NCBI GenBank assembly: GCA_007751475.1
Contig: CP036434.1
Span: forward strand, 1,240,001-1,304,000
DNA length: 64,000 nucleotides
Origin: Saltatorellus ferox
GTDB taxonomy: Bacteria > Planctomycetota > UBA1135 > GCA-002686595
Direction: 5' to 3'
Under the pieces are notes generated by a model that saw only the letters and a list, made by a program, of their open reading frames with translations, was not told the origin of the DNA and searched no databases. The stretch's first letter is position 1; each line of letters begins with the position of its first letter. The position numbers and the translations under genes are program-made. This document shows, piece by piece, positions 47,240-56,225 of this stretch.

Positions 47240-48982
47240 TCAGGGGGTGAACACGACCCCGAGGGCGCTGGACAGGTTGAAGAAGGCACCGCACGGGCCC
47301 CCGATGTCCCGGTAGTAGGTCTGGAAGTTCCACGTTGAGCCAGCCGTGATCTGTCCCGGGGGCGGGTTGTTGGCCAGCGTGTAGGCGACGAGGCCGGGTC
47401 CGACCGAGGCGGTCCCCGATCCGGTGCCGTAGGGTGGGAACCGGTAGAGCGGACCTGCCAGGCACAACAGGCCGTTGCCGATGTTGGCAGGGAAGATGAC
47501 GCCGGAGCCCATGAAGGTCAGCGCGAAGCCGCCCGGGGTCATGCCGGTGGTCGTCAACACGAGATCGTCCGCCGAGACGCTCGCCGAGCCACATCCGCTC
47601 AGGAGCGCACCGGTCCCCGCAACGTTGAGGCACCCGGCCGCCGCGTCGGCGTTTCCGCAGGGGGCCAGGACCGTCGGGCAAAAGCAGAACGGCACGCCCA
47701 CCGACGGGCAGCCCTCGCATGGATCCGGCACGCCGTTCATGTTGAGGTCGGCGACCATGCCGAACGCGATCGCCACCGCGTCCTCGACGCCGTCTCCATC
47801 GCAGTCGTGCACGTTGCTCATGATCGAGTCGGCGGCGGTCAGGTCGTCGCCGAAGTTGCCGGTGCCGGCGCGGAGCGTGGCGAGTCCAAGGCACTCGGCC
47901 GCGATGAAGATGCCGGGCGTCGCGGCGCCGGGGGGCGGAGGGATCAGGAGGTCACCCTCTTCGATCGGGAGACCGAGGAGGCTGTCCGGCACGCCGATGA
48001 TGGCGGAGCCGCGACGGACCGAAAAGATCACCATGTCCGTGGCGCCGCCAGCCCAGGAGTAAGGACCCGTCACCGGGTCGTAGATGCCGTTGCCGTTCTC
48101 GAAGAGGATCAGCGCGTCGAGGTCATCGGAGTCCGGGCCACCGACGACGTCGAGGCCGAGCGCGAACGCCGGCGCGAAGAGCGCTGGGCCGCCGGCTGCC
48201 GCGACGAGGATGTCGCCCCCGACGAAGCCGTTGGCCGCCGCGGACGAGGAGTTGGGCACGCCCTCCAGCGGATCGAGGAAGCCGGAGTCGAGGCTGAAGT
48301 ATTCACGAACGATCGTGCTGAGGGGCTCGACGAGGTCGATTGCGTCCTGGTTGTCGCCGGTGTCCGGCAGCCCGCCGAACGGGGTGTTGGGTTCGATGGC
48401 GCCGACGCCGGGGTAGGCGTAGCCGCTGGCCGACGGAAGGCCGTCGCCGTCGATCACGCCGATGTTGCGCCCGGGGAACGGAGAGACGGGACCCGGGGGG
48501 AGCCCGACGAGGTTCGTGAAGGCGTCGGTCGCCGCTTCGCGCGCCATCGCTTCGGAGGTGAGGTTCGGGAAGGGCCCGGCGCCGAAGGCGAAGCCCCGTG
48601 CGAACTCGTCCACCGAGAACAGGATGTCACCTGGCTGAATCGGCACGTTGGGCATGAAGCGGTGGTCGTTGCCCCGCGAGAACGCGTCGACCTCGACGAT
48701 GCATGGCGTGCCGCCCGGATGCCCCACGCAGATGGGCGGTAGGCCGAGAACGGAGGCGTGATCGATGGCGATCGTCGGCGTGGGCAGCGGGCCAAGCTCC
48801 GGGTTCGAGGTTCCGGTCGTCGGATAGAGCAGGTCGCCTTCGGTGATCGCCACGCCCGACGGGGCGATGGCGCCGACGGTGGGGCCGTGCCAGTTGACGG
48901 AGAAGACGTAGCGGTTCTGGGCCACGCCGCTGCCGGCGAGGAGCAGAGTGCCGCCAGCGATGAAGAGTGATCTTGTGAACAT
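47240..48982 (-). CDS. Secreted protein with planctomycete-type C-terminal module
   Basis: A 580-residue protein from ATG 48982 with a signal peptide (FIAGGTLLLAGSGVAQN). The middle contains regular beta strands and Asp-rich segments (HDCDGDGVEDAVAIAFGMVA, DLNMNGVPDPCEGC) typical of calcium-binding dockerin-like or EF-hand-like loops. The final 140 residues match the module at the end of the neighbouring secreted protein: CGNADAAAGCLNVAGTGALL, SGCGSASVSADDLVL, GNGLLCLAGPLYRF, WNFQTYYRDIGGP and the terminal FNLSSALGVVF. No enzyme motif is seen. A surface or matrix protein is inferred. It lies 96 bases upstream of its relative on the same strand. Confidence 0.85.
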   Translation of the reverse strand: MFTRSLFIAGGTLLLAGSGVAQNRYVFSVNWHGPTVGAIAPSGVAITEGDLLYPTTGTSNPELGPLPTPTIAIDHASVLGLPPICVGHPGGTPCIVEVDAFSRGNDHRFMPNVPIQPGDILFSVDEFARGFAFGAGPFPNLTSEAMAREAATDAFTNLVGLPPGPVSPFPGRNIGVIDGDGLPSASGYAYPGVGAIEPNTPFGGLPDTGDNQDAIDLVEPLSTIVREYFSLDSGFLDPLEGVPNSSSAAANGFVGGDILVAAAGGPALFAPAFALGLDVVGGPDSDDLDALILFENGNGIYDPVTGPYSWAGGATDMVIFSVRRGSAIIGVPDSLLGLPIEEGDLLIPPPPGAATPGIFIAAECLGLATLRAGTGNFGDDLTAADSIMSNVHDCDGDGVEDAVAIAFGMVADLNMNGVPDPCEGCPSVGVPFCFCPTVLAPCGNADAAAGCLNVAGTGALLSGCGSASVSADDLVLTTTGMTPGGFALTFMGSGVIFPANIGNGLLCLAGPLYRFPPYGTGSGTASVGPGLVAYTLANNPPPGQITAGSTWNFQTYYRDIGGPCGAFFNLSSALGVVFTP

Positions 48983-49361
48983 GGGAAGGCCTGCGGCTCC
49001 TGGCCGCGACGAGGACGAAGGTCGGGTGGCGTCCACGGGCCGAGGCTGGCTGCGGACCCTTCGAAATGGCGCGGGAGCGTGGGACCGGACAAGAACCTGG
49101 ATCTTCAGCCGAATCCGATGGGCGGAGCGCGAAGCTCATGGCCGGCACCGACGGCTCACGCGCATGAGGCAGCGCCGCTCTCCTGATCCTCCGATGAGCG
49201 CCGAGTGGCCAGGGCCATCACGTGGCTCCCAAGGTAACGACGATCGCCCTGGCCAGGTCGACCGGGGGCCGCTCGTCGGTCCGGGCAAGATCGAAGTGAC
49301 GGGTGCAGAGGTTGGCCGGGTCGCCGCGCGAGGGAAGCCCGGGCAGGGTCTCGGTCATGCC
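48983..49361. other. 379-base intergenic region
   Basis: No supported gene on either strand. It contains one perfect 10-bp inverted repeat (TGGCCAGGGC at 49206-49215 and its complement at 49246-49255) with a 30-base loop, about 110 bases past the minus-strand CARDB gene. It could be part of that gene's 3' end. The promoter of the secreted-protein gene at 48982 should lie here, but no consensus elements are clear. Confidence 0.55.
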
Positions 49362-50540
49362 TCAGGGCAGGACCACCTTCATGCCGTTGGTCAGCGCGAC
49401 GTTCTGGGTCTGCGAGAAGTCCCTGGCGGCCGCCTGGAAGAAGAGCGTGGAGCCGCTCATGCCAGCTGGCAGATCCACGTCGAGGGTGACACGCCCCTGG
49501 TTGAGGGCGAAAGGCGCAAAGACCTCGGTCGTGGCCAGATCGGCGAGGATGGTTCCGCCGAATCGCGGCGCTGACACCTGGGTCAAGGAAGCAAACACGA
49601 GGCCCGAGCCGCCGCTATCGATGTCGCGCACGCTCACCTCGAAGGGGGCACCGACGGTTGGCGTGTCGATCGACGTGATCTGTCCGATGTTCGGCCCGCC
49701 AGCGTCGAACGCGTAATAGCTGACGGCGGGATCAGAGACGATCAAGCGGCGCCCACGGACATTGTCGCCTTCGTTGAGCTCCGTCACGGTGTCTGATGGG
49801 TCGACGACGAAGTAGACGAAGTAGGTACCAGGCGCGGTACCGGCGGGTATCGAGAGACTCCGCGGAAGTGCCTGCTCGGAGCCCGCGGGAAGCGATGGAA
49901 TCTGGATCGCTGCCAGCAGTGTTTCCGCGCCAGGCCCGTCGTACGTGTTGTTGCTGGAAAGGTACCAGGCGAACTCGACGTTCCAGGCAGCCGAGTCGCC
50001 TGAGTTGCGCAGGTCGACGTTCGTCGACACCGAGAGGCCAGCAGGCACCGCACCCACGTTGATCGTTGCGTTGGCGGGCTTCAGGTTCGCTGTGTTCCCG
50101 GAACAGGCCGAGAGGGTCGTATCGACGGCGATACTCGCACTGCCGACGTTGTTCAGCTCGTCGGGCTCGGGGTAGAAGCCAGGATAGTCCGCCACGACGA
50201 GGATGTAGTAGCAGCCCGAAGCGGTGCCTGACGGAATCGGGATCTGCTCGCTCTCGTCCTCGATGTCGCCGGGTTCGACGTCAATCTCGTCGGTGTCGAG
50301 CAGCACGTCACTGCTGTCGAAAGCAGCATCGGACGAGAGGAAATAGCCAATATCGACGTTCTCCTGTTCGCCGCCCGTGCTGTAGGCGGAGAACTCGACG
50401 GTGACGTTGTCGCCAGGCGAGACCTGATCATCACCTGGCTCGAGGAACACGCCCTGAACGACGATGTCCACGGTTCCCTGGATGACAGGTAGAAGAGGCG
50501 AGGGGGCTGGCGTCAGGAGTAGGGAGAGAGCGAGGAGCAT
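49362..50540 (-). CDS. Secreted CARDB-domain protein
   Basis: A 392-residue protein with a short N-terminal hydrophobic signal (MLLALSLLLTPAPSPLLP). Two CARDB-type adhesion domains are visible. The first has VTVEFSAYSTGGEQENVDIG, YFLSSDAAFDSSDVLL and YILVVADYPGFYPEPDELNN. The second has DLRNSGDSAAWNVEFAWYLS, SNNTYDGPGAETLL and YFVYFVVDPSDTVTELNEGD. A third beta-rich region closes the protein. CARDB domains are cell-adhesion-related beta sandwiches. No catalytic motif is present. It follows the HD-hydrolase gene on the same strand but is separated by a terminator-like hairpin. Confidence 0.85.
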   Translation of the reverse strand: MLLALSLLLTPAPSPLLPVIQGTVDIVVQGVFLEPGDDQVSPGDNVTVEFSAYSTGGEQENVDIGYFLSSDAAFDSSDVLLDTDEIDVEPGDIEDESEQIPIPSGTASGCYYILVVADYPGFYPEPDELNNVGSASIAVDTTLSACSGNTANLKPANATINVGAVPAGLSVSTNVDLRNSGDSAAWNVEFAWYLSSNNTYDGPGAETLLAAIQIPSLPAGSEQALPRSLSIPAGTAPGTYFVYFVVDPSDTVTELNEGDNVRGRRLIVSDPAVSYYAFDAGGPNIGQITSIDTPTVGAPFEVSVRDIDSGGSGLVFASLTQVSAPRFGGTILADLATTEVFAPFALNQGRVTLDVDLPAGMSGSTLFFQAAARDFSQTQNVALTNGMKVVLP

Positions 50541-50580
50541 CGAGCAGCGTGGCCGGGGTTCGGGAGTTTGTAGAATGCAA

Positions 50581-50598
50581 GGGGGCGCTTACGCCCCC
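50581..50598 (-). terminator. Terminator-like hairpin after the HD-domain gene
   Basis: A 7-bp all-GC perfect stem (GGGGGCG at 50581-50587 with CGCCCCC at 50592-50598) with a 4-base loop. On the minus strand it is followed by TTGCATTCTA. It lies 74 bases past the HD-domain gene stop and 41 bases before the CARDB gene start. Confidence 0.55.
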
Positions 50599-50671
50599 GC
50601 CGCGACGACACCCTCTCACAACGCTTCCGATGAGCCTCAGCAGAGGATAAAAGCCTCTTGAGATCTGCTCC

Positions 50672-51238
50672 TCAGGTGCCGGAGAGGCCCAGCTCTTCGG
50701 CGTGGGGTTTCAGCGCGTCGATGATGAACTGGATGTGCTCCCCGAGTTCGACGCCGAGCATCTCGACGCCCGCTGCGACCTCGTCTCGATCGACGCCCGC
50801 GGCGAACGACTTCTGCTTCAGCTTCTTCTTCACGCTCTTCGGTTCGAGCGTCGAGATTCCCTCGGGACGCACGAAACAGCAGGCGCCGACGAACCCGGTC
50901 AGCTCATCGCAAGCGAGCAGTGCCCTGTCGATCTGCGTGTCGTAGGAGACGCCCCACTTCGTGTAGTGAGCGCTGATCGCGTGGGCGATCGTCGTCTCGC
51001 CGCGCTCGTTCAGCCACGCCACGATGCGTGCTGGATGCTCTTCGGGCCAGCGGTCGTAGTCGGCGTCGTGTAGGAGCCCCGCGAGTCCGTAGGCTTCGAC
51101 GTCACCTTCGCCGCTTCCGTAGCGGTGGGCCGCTGCACGCATCACGACCTCGACGGAGCGCGCATGCGTCATCAGGGCCTCGGAGTCGGTCCAGGAACGG
51201 AGGAGCTCGTAGGCCTCGTCTCGGGTGAGTGTCGTCAT
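50672..51238 (-). CDS. HD/HDIG-domain metal-dependent hydrolase
   Basis: A 188-residue protein of the HDIG class. The metal ligands appear as His25 in LMTHARSVE, His-Asp in GLAGLLHDADYDRWPEEHPA and a later Asp in LLACDELTGFV. The C-terminal Lys-rich helix SVKKKLKQKSFAAGVDRDEV is typical of this small cytosolic group. The substrate is unknown; related enzymes act on nucleotides or phosphorylated cofactors. The start is well defined by ATG 51238. It lies 54 bases after the broken globin gene on the same strand. Confidence 0.88.
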   Translation of the reverse strand: MTTLTRDEAYELLRSWTDSEALMTHARSVEVVMRAAAHRYGSGEGDVEAYGLAGLLHDADYDRWPEEHPARIVAWLNERGETTIAHAISAHYTKWGVSYDTQIDRALLACDELTGFVGACCFVRPEGISTLEPKSVKKKLKQKSFAAGVDRDEVAAGVEMLGVELGEHIQFIIDALKPHAEELGLSGT

Positions 51239-51292
51239 GGCGACCAGTCTATCACCCCGTCGATCGCCCCCGCCGACGAGGCGAGATCCGCC

Positions 51293-51739
51293 TCATCCCG
51301 CGGACCTGCGCGAACCCGGCTCCGGAAAGTCGAGGATGGGGTCGTTGCGCCAGCGCGGGCGACACTCGGAAACATGGCCCTTCACGATGGCTCCGCGGTG
51401 GGCTTCATCGATGCGCAGCCAGGCCTCGACGAGGACGTAAGGCGCGCCCGCTGCTTCGAAGCTGGCCCGGAGAAGGGCGCCGCGATGATCGAACAGCTCG
51501 TCCGTCACCATCATGTGCGGGTGCGCTTCCGAGGGGACGCGCCCCGAGAAGCGCTTCGGCCCGCCGATGGCGCCCGTGATGAAGTCCGTCTGTTGCTAGA
51601 CGAGAAACTCCTTTTCGGCGCCCGCAAAGTAGCGGCCGAGCCATGGGTCGTCGTACACGAGGTCGTAGAAGTGCACGTTCACGCGACGGATCACATCGGG
51701 ATCGAGCAGCAAGTCATAGGGCTTCACATTCGATCCCAT
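51293..51739 (-). pseudogene. Group II truncated haemoglobin interrupted by an in-frame amber codon
   Basis: The frame reads MGSNVKPYDLLLDPDVIRRV, then HFYDLVYDDPWLGRYFAGAE with Tyr (B10 region) and Phe (CD1), then EKEFLV and a TAG stop at 51596-51598. It resumes in the same frame with QQTDFITGAIGGPKRFSGRV, SEAHPHMMVTDELFDHRGAL (proximal-His region) and VLVEAWLRIDEAHRGAIVKG (Trp G8-like), ending at TGA 51293. Both halves are recognisably one globin, with no frameshift. A single C-to-T change in CAG would create the TAG. TAG is an ordinary stop for several intact genes here, so this is most simply a pseudogene, a recent nonsense mutation or a sequencing error. Confidence 0.8.
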
Positions 51740-51802
51740 CGGCGCAGCGGCTCGACCCGCTGAAGCCGATGGGGGGTCTGGAGCCACATCGGGATCGGCC
51801 CG

Positions 51803-53497
51803 TTACTTGCGCTCGTAGAGAACCTCGCCACCCACGACCGTCGCATCGATCTTGGCGTCCAGGATCTCGTCATCAGGACAGGCGAGGATGTCCTTCGACA
51901 GGATGACGATGTCCGCCAGCTTGCCAGGCTCGAGGGAGCCCTTGAGATCCTCCTCGAAGGCGCCGTAGGCGTTCGAGATCGTGTAGGAGCGCAGCGCCTC
52001 CATCCGGGTCATCGACTGCTCGGGGAAGAAGGTGCTCCCGTCGGAGAGCCGCCGGGTCACGCTGGCGTGGTAGCTCGCGATGGGATCGAGATCCTCCACC
52101 GGCGCATCCGTGCCGTTCATGACGACGGCGCCCGTATCCAGAAGGTCGCGCCAGAGGTAGGCGCCGCTCTCTGCCCGGTCCGCGCCGAGCCGGCGGTAGA
52201 CCCAGGGCGCGTCCGAGGTGCAGTGGATGCCCTGCATCGCCGCGATCACGCCGAGCTTGCCGAAGCGCGGAACGTCGTCGGGGTGCAGGTGCTGGGCGTG
52301 CTCGACGCGCCAGCGAAGCCCCTTGCGCGCCGCGTCGTCGCCGAAGGCTCGCTCGAAGATGTTGAGCGTCTCGCGGTTCGCGCGATCGCCGATGGCGTGC
52401 ACACAGAGCTGGAGACCGTGCTGGACGGCCACCTCCGCGCACGCACGGACATCTTCGATCGTGACGGTATTCAGGCCGGAACTCGTCGCGAGGTCCGCGT
52501 AGGGTTCCAGGAGCCACGCGCCGTGGGAGCCCAGCGCGCCGTCGATCGAGCGCTTGATCCCGCCGACGGTCAGGTGGTGGTTGCCGTAGCCCGTCACCTT
52601 CGCCCCGGGCAGGTTCTCGTTGAGGTCCTCGACCGGCTCACGAAGCGCCAGCCAGAGGCGAACGTCGAGGTCGCCCGCGTCTGCCATGGCGCGCAGCACG
52701 CCCAGCTCCGAGAACTTCGCACCGAGGTCCTGGAAGCTCGTCACGCCCTTGCGCAAGCATTCGCCGACGGCCAGTCGCGCCACGCGCCGCGGGTCCGGCT
52801 GCCGCGCGCGCAGAAAGGCCTGCCGCAGTAGCCCGGTGGCGGTCTCGCGGAACGCACCGAGGGGCTTGCCCTCGGCGTCATGCACGATCTCGCCGCCCTC
52901 CGGATCCGCGGTCTCCGAGTTGATACCGCACAGCTCCATCGCGGCCGCGTTCGCGAAGGACGCGTGTCCGCTCGCGTGGATGAGAACCACCGGGTGATCC
53001 GGCGACACCGCCGACAGGGTCCGGTGGTGAGGAAGGCCGTCGACGGCGTCCATCGGCGTCTTGGTCCACTTCTCCTGGTGCCAACCGCGCCCGCGGATCA
53101 GCGAGCCCTTCGGCAGCTCCTTCGCCGCCGCTTCCACCTGAGCGACGATCTGGTCCCAGCTCGCTGCCTGGCGCAGGTCGAGCTGCATCGCCGCATCGCC
53201 GACGCCGAAAAAATGGCCGTGCCCTTCGATGAAGCCAGGGATCGCCAGCCGGCCGTCGAGCTGGATGACGCGCGTGTCGTCACCGACGAGGCCCGCGATT
53301 TCATCGACGGTCCCGATCTGAAGGATCCGATCTCCGTTCACGGCGATCGCTTCGGCCTCAATTCCGGCTTCGTCGACGACGACGACGCGACCGCCGGTCA
53401 AGACCAGGGTGGCGACAGCGCCTGGTGCCTCCGCAGCGGCGTCCTGGGAGGGGAGGGCAGCGCCAAGGGCTGCGACGAGAAGAGTGGTGGTCAGCAT
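51803..53497 (-). CDS. Secreted amidohydrolase, YtcJ/amidohydrolase-3 type
   Basis: A 564-residue protein from ATG 53497 with a signal peptide (LTTTLLVAALGAALPSQDAAA). The amidohydrolase fold follows: the composite N-terminal strands TLVLTGGRVVVVDEAGIEAE, the metal-binding IPGFIEGHGHFFGVG, the CVHAIGDRANRETLNIFE and RVEHAQHLHPDDV metal-site histidines, and MNGTDAPVEDLDPI with the catalytic Asp. The C-terminal GSLEPGKLADIVILSKDI closes the domain. YtcJ-type enzymes hydrolyse amide or formyl groups from varied small molecules; the substrate here is unknown. The first gene divergent from its start encodes a pseudopilin. Confidence 0.92.
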   Translation of the reverse strand: MLTTTLLVAALGAALPSQDAAAEAPGAVATLVLTGGRVVVVDEAGIEAEAIAVNGDRILQIGTVDEIAGLVGDDTRVIQLDGRLAIPGFIEGHGHFFGVGDAAMQLDLRQAASWDQIVAQVEAAAKELPKGSLIRGRGWHQEKWTKTPMDAVDGLPHHRTLSAVSPDHPVVLIHASGHASFANAAAMELCGINSETADPEGGEIVHDAEGKPLGAFRETATGLLRQAFLRARQPDPRRVARLAVGECLRKGVTSFQDLGAKFSELGVLRAMADAGDLDVRLWLALREPVEDLNENLPGAKVTGYGNHHLTVGGIKRSIDGALGSHGAWLLEPYADLATSSGLNTVTIEDVRACAEVAVQHGLQLCVHAIGDRANRETLNIFERAFGDDAARKGLRWRVEHAQHLHPDDVPRFGKLGVIAAMQGIHCTSDAPWVYRRLGADRAESGAYLWRDLLDTGAVVMNGTDAPVEDLDPIASYHASVTRRLSDGSTFFPEQSMTRMEALRSYTISNAYGAFEEDLKGSLEPGKLADIVILSKDILACPDDEILDAKIDATVVGGEVLYERK

Positions 53498-53691
53498 GGG
53501 GATGTCCCTGGGAGACGGTACGAAAGGACTCAAACCGTATCAGGCTGAGCCCGGGCTGTCTCTTTGCGGAGCAGGGACGGAGGAATCCTTTACGAGGCCC
53601 CTGGTCGCGTTCAGCGCCGCGCCCGGCGCCGTCGATGTGCCAGGCAGGAGCCTCGTCCCCGGACCCCCGGCCGTCTCATCCACCCAGACCT

Positions 53692-54294
53692 ATGAAAGTC
53701 ACCGCCACCCGCCGCATGCGCACCACGTCCACCTCGAGGAGCGGCTTCTCGCTCGTCGAACTCGTCATCACGATGACCATCATGACCATCCTCGTCGGAG
53801 TGGTCTCCATGCGCGCCTCGGGCATGACCGACAAGGCAAGGGCCGCGAAGATCATCAGTACGGTCGAGAACCTCCGGACGCCCGTGACTCTCTATCAGCA
53901 GGACACCAACCAGCTCCCGCGTGAGTACTCCGGCTACCAAGGTGCGACCTATCACCGTCTCTCGCAGGACCCCGGCGTCGCCGGGTGGGATGGCCCCTAC
54001 ATCACGGATCCGATCCGTCGCTCGTGGAACCCGACCGGCGGTCAGGTCCACATCTACAACACGATCCCCGCTGCCTACGCCAACAACAACGGCTTCGACA
54101 TGGACGGCGACGGGACGACCGACGTGATCGGCAACCAGGGCTGCGTCATGACGTTCTGGACGGTCAGCCTGGAGGTCGCCGAAAAGGTCGACCGCGCCTT
54201 CGACGAGGCTCTGCCGGGAACCTGGTCCGACTCGGGCAGGGTCGAGTACCAGGAGGCCAGCCAGCGCCTCACGATCCTCCTCCTCGAGAACTGA
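53692..54294 (+). CDS. Type II secretion-type pseudopilin
   Basis: A 200-residue protein from ATG 53692; ATG 53716 is a possible shorter start. The prepilin peptidase site is SGFSLVELVITMTIMTILVG: Gly18 before Phe19, with Glu23 at the +5 position, followed by a hydrophobic helix. The C-terminal domain (DPGVAGWDGPYITDPIRRSW, then GFDMDGDGTTDVIG with a calcium-loop-like pattern) resembles the major pseudopilin GspG. No other secretion-system gene is in the window, so this is an orphan pilin-like gene; planctomycetes have many. A strong hairpin follows the stop. Confidence 0.9.
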   Translation: MKVTATRRMRTTSTSRSGFSLVELVITMTIMTILVGVVSMRASGMTDKARAAKIISTVENLRTPVTLYQQDTNQLPREYSGYQGATYHRLSQDPGVAGWDGPYITDPIRRSWNPTGGQVHIYNTIPAAYANNNGFDMDGDGTTDVIGNQGCVMTFWTVSLEVAEKVDRAFDEALPGTWSDSGRVEYQEASQRLTILLLEN

Positions 54295-54331
54295 TCTCCG
54301 GCCCCAGGGGAGTCGCTGACTTCACCGATTG

Positions 54332-54380
54332 CGACCAGCGGCCGCGGCTCCCCGAGGAAGGGGGCCGCGGCCGCTGGTCG
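54332..54380. terminator. Strong hairpin between convergent genes
   Basis: A 21-bp stem (54332-54352 with 54360-54380) with one mismatch that pairs as G-U in RNA, and a 7-base loop. Only TTC follows on the plus strand. It lies between the pseudopilin gene and the convergent lepA gene (stop at 54398) and could terminate both. Confidence 0.7.
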
Positions 54381-54397
54381 TTCGGGTCCGCCATGCG

Positions 54398-56191
54398 TCA
54401 CTCGGAGCCGAGAACGCTCAGGAACGCCTTCTGCGGGATCTCGACGTTGCCGACCTGGCGCATCCGGCGCTTACCCGCCTTCTGCTTCTCGAGCAGCTTG
54501 CGCTTACGCGAGATGTCGCCGCCGTAGCACTTCGCCGTCACGTCCTTCCGGAGCGCCGCGATGCTCTCGCGGGCGATGATGCGCGAGCCGATCGCGGCCT
54601 GGAGCCGCACCTCGAACATGTGCCGGGGAATTTCGGCCCTCAGCTTCTTCAGGATGGCTCGGCCACGCGGGTCGGCGAAGGACTTGTGCACGATCGCGCA
54701 GAGCGCGTCGACCTCGTCGCCGTTGACGAGGATCGAGAGCTTCACGAGATCCGCGGGCTCGAAGCCGGTCAGCTCGTAGTTGAGCGTGCCGAAGCCGCGC
54801 GTCGCCGACTTCAGCTTGTCGTAGAAGTCGTACATGATCTCCGCCAGCGGGATGTCGTAGATCAGCTGGACGCGGGTGGGTGACAGGTGCTCCTGGCGCA
54901 CGAAGACCCCGCGGTGGTCGTTGGAGATCGTCATCGTGACGCCGATGTAGTCAGACGGGACGATCATGGCGACGCGAACGATCGGCTCGAGCACCTGGTC
55001 GAACTTGTCCGGTGAGGGAAGAGCGCCCGGCGAGCTGATCATCTTCTCGGATCCATCCGGGAAGGTGATCTTGTAGGTCACGGAAGGCGCCGTCTGGATC
55101 ATGTCCAGGTCGTGCTCGCGCTCCAGTCGCTGCTGGATGATCTCCATGTGCAGCAGGCCCAGGAAGCCGCAGCGATACCCGAAGCCCAGTGCCTCGGAGG
55201 TCACGGCCTCGTAGGAGAACGACGAATCGGAGAGCGACAGCGTGTCGAGCGCATCGCGCATCGTCACGTAGTCCTTGGGGTTCGTCGGGTAGAAGTCCGC
55301 GAACACCATATGCCGCGGCTCCTTGTAGCCGGGCAACATCTCGGGCGTAGGGCCTCGCTCCAGCGTCAACGTGTCGCCGATCCGCACGTCGCCGAGCGTC
55401 TTGATGTTCGACACGAAGTAGCCGACCTCACCCACGGAGAGCTGATCCCGCGAGATCATCTTCGGGCTGAACACGCCGATGTCGACCGCCTCGAACTTCT
55501 TGTCCGTGCCGATCATGAGCACGCGGTCCTTCTTGCGCAGCGTTCCGTCGAAGACACGGAGGTAGACGATGACGCCGCGGTACTCGTCGTAGACCGCGTC
55601 GAAGATCAGCGCGCGCAGCTGTGCATTCGGGTCGCCTTTCGGCGCAGGGAACGCGTCGACGATGCGGTCGAGCACTTCCGGCACGCCGAGGCCCGTCTTG
55701 GCGGAGATCCGCGCCGCGTCGGTGGCCTCGATCGCGAGGCTGTTCTCGATCTCCTCGGCGATCTCCTCGGGGCGAGCGTGCCCGAGATCGACCTTGTTCA
55801 ACACCGTCAAGATCTCGAGGTTCGCTTCGATGGCGAGGTACGCGTTGGCGACGGTTTGCGCCTCGACGCCCTGACTGGCGTCGACGAGCAGGATCGCGCC
55901 CTCGCAGGCCTGCATCGACTTCTCGACCTCGTAGTTGAAGTCGACGTGCCCGGGCGTGTCGATCAGGTTGAAGACGTAGTCCTGGCCGTCCTTGCGGTGG
56001 ACGACGGTGACCGCGTGGGCCTTGATCGTGATGCCGCGCTCGCGCTCCAGCTCCATGTCGTCGAGAAGCTGCTCCTTCATCTCGCGCTTCTGCACGGTGC
56101 CGGTCAATTCGAGCATGCGATCTGCCAGCGTCGACTTGCCATGGTCGATGTGAGCGATGATCGAGAAGTTGCGGATGTACTTGGGATCCAC
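54398..56191 (-). CDS. lepA: Elongation factor 4 (LepA)
   Basis: A 597-residue translational GTPase from GTG 56191 (VDPKYIRNFSIIAHIDHGKS); the family is about 600 residues. It back-translocates or remobilises stalled ribosomes. GTPase motifs: G1 AHIDHGKST, G2 region ERERGITI, G3 DTPGH, G4 NKVD. The LepA-specific SEALGFGYRCGFLGLLHMEI and the C-terminal domain (YGGDISRKRKLLEKQKAGKR, then MRQVGNVEIPQKAFLSVL) are intact. The upstream rdgB gene ends 34 bases before it, so rph-rdgB-lepA probably form one minus-strand operon. Confidence 0.97.
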   Translation of the reverse strand: MDPKYIRNFSIIAHIDHGKSTLADRMLELTGTVQKREMKEQLLDDMELERERGITIKAHAVTVVHRKDGQDYVFNLIDTPGHVDFNYEVEKSMQACEGAILLVDASQGVEAQTVANAYLAIEANLEILTVLNKVDLGHARPEEIAEEIENSLAIEATDAARISAKTGLGVPEVLDRIVDAFPAPKGDPNAQLRALIFDAVYDEYRGVIVYLRVFDGTLRKKDRVLMIGTDKKFEAVDIGVFSPKMISRDQLSVGEVGYFVSNIKTLGDVRIGDTLTLERGPTPEMLPGYKEPRHMVFADFYPTNPKDYVTMRDALDTLSLSDSSFSYEAVTSEALGFGYRCGFLGLLHMEIIQQRLEREHDLDMIQTAPSVTYKITFPDGSEKMISSPGALPSPDKFDQVLEPIVRVAMIVPSDYIGVTMTISNDHRGVFVRQEHLSPTRVQLIYDIPLAEIMYDFYDKLKSATRGFGTLNYELTGFEPADLVKLSILVNGDEVDALCAIVHKSFADPRGRAILKKLRAEIPRHMFEVRLQAAIGSRIIARESIAALRKDVTAKCYGGDISRKRKLLEKQKAGKRRMRQVGNVEIPQKAFLSVLGSE

Positions 56192-56225
56192 GTGCGGGTG
56201 CGGGCGGTGATGCCAGCGCTTGGGG

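Noticed and set aside
51596..51598. Amber codon recoded as an amino acid genome-wide
   Set aside because: TAG ends several intact genes in this window (for example at 2456, 12584 and 17284), so it is a normal stop here.
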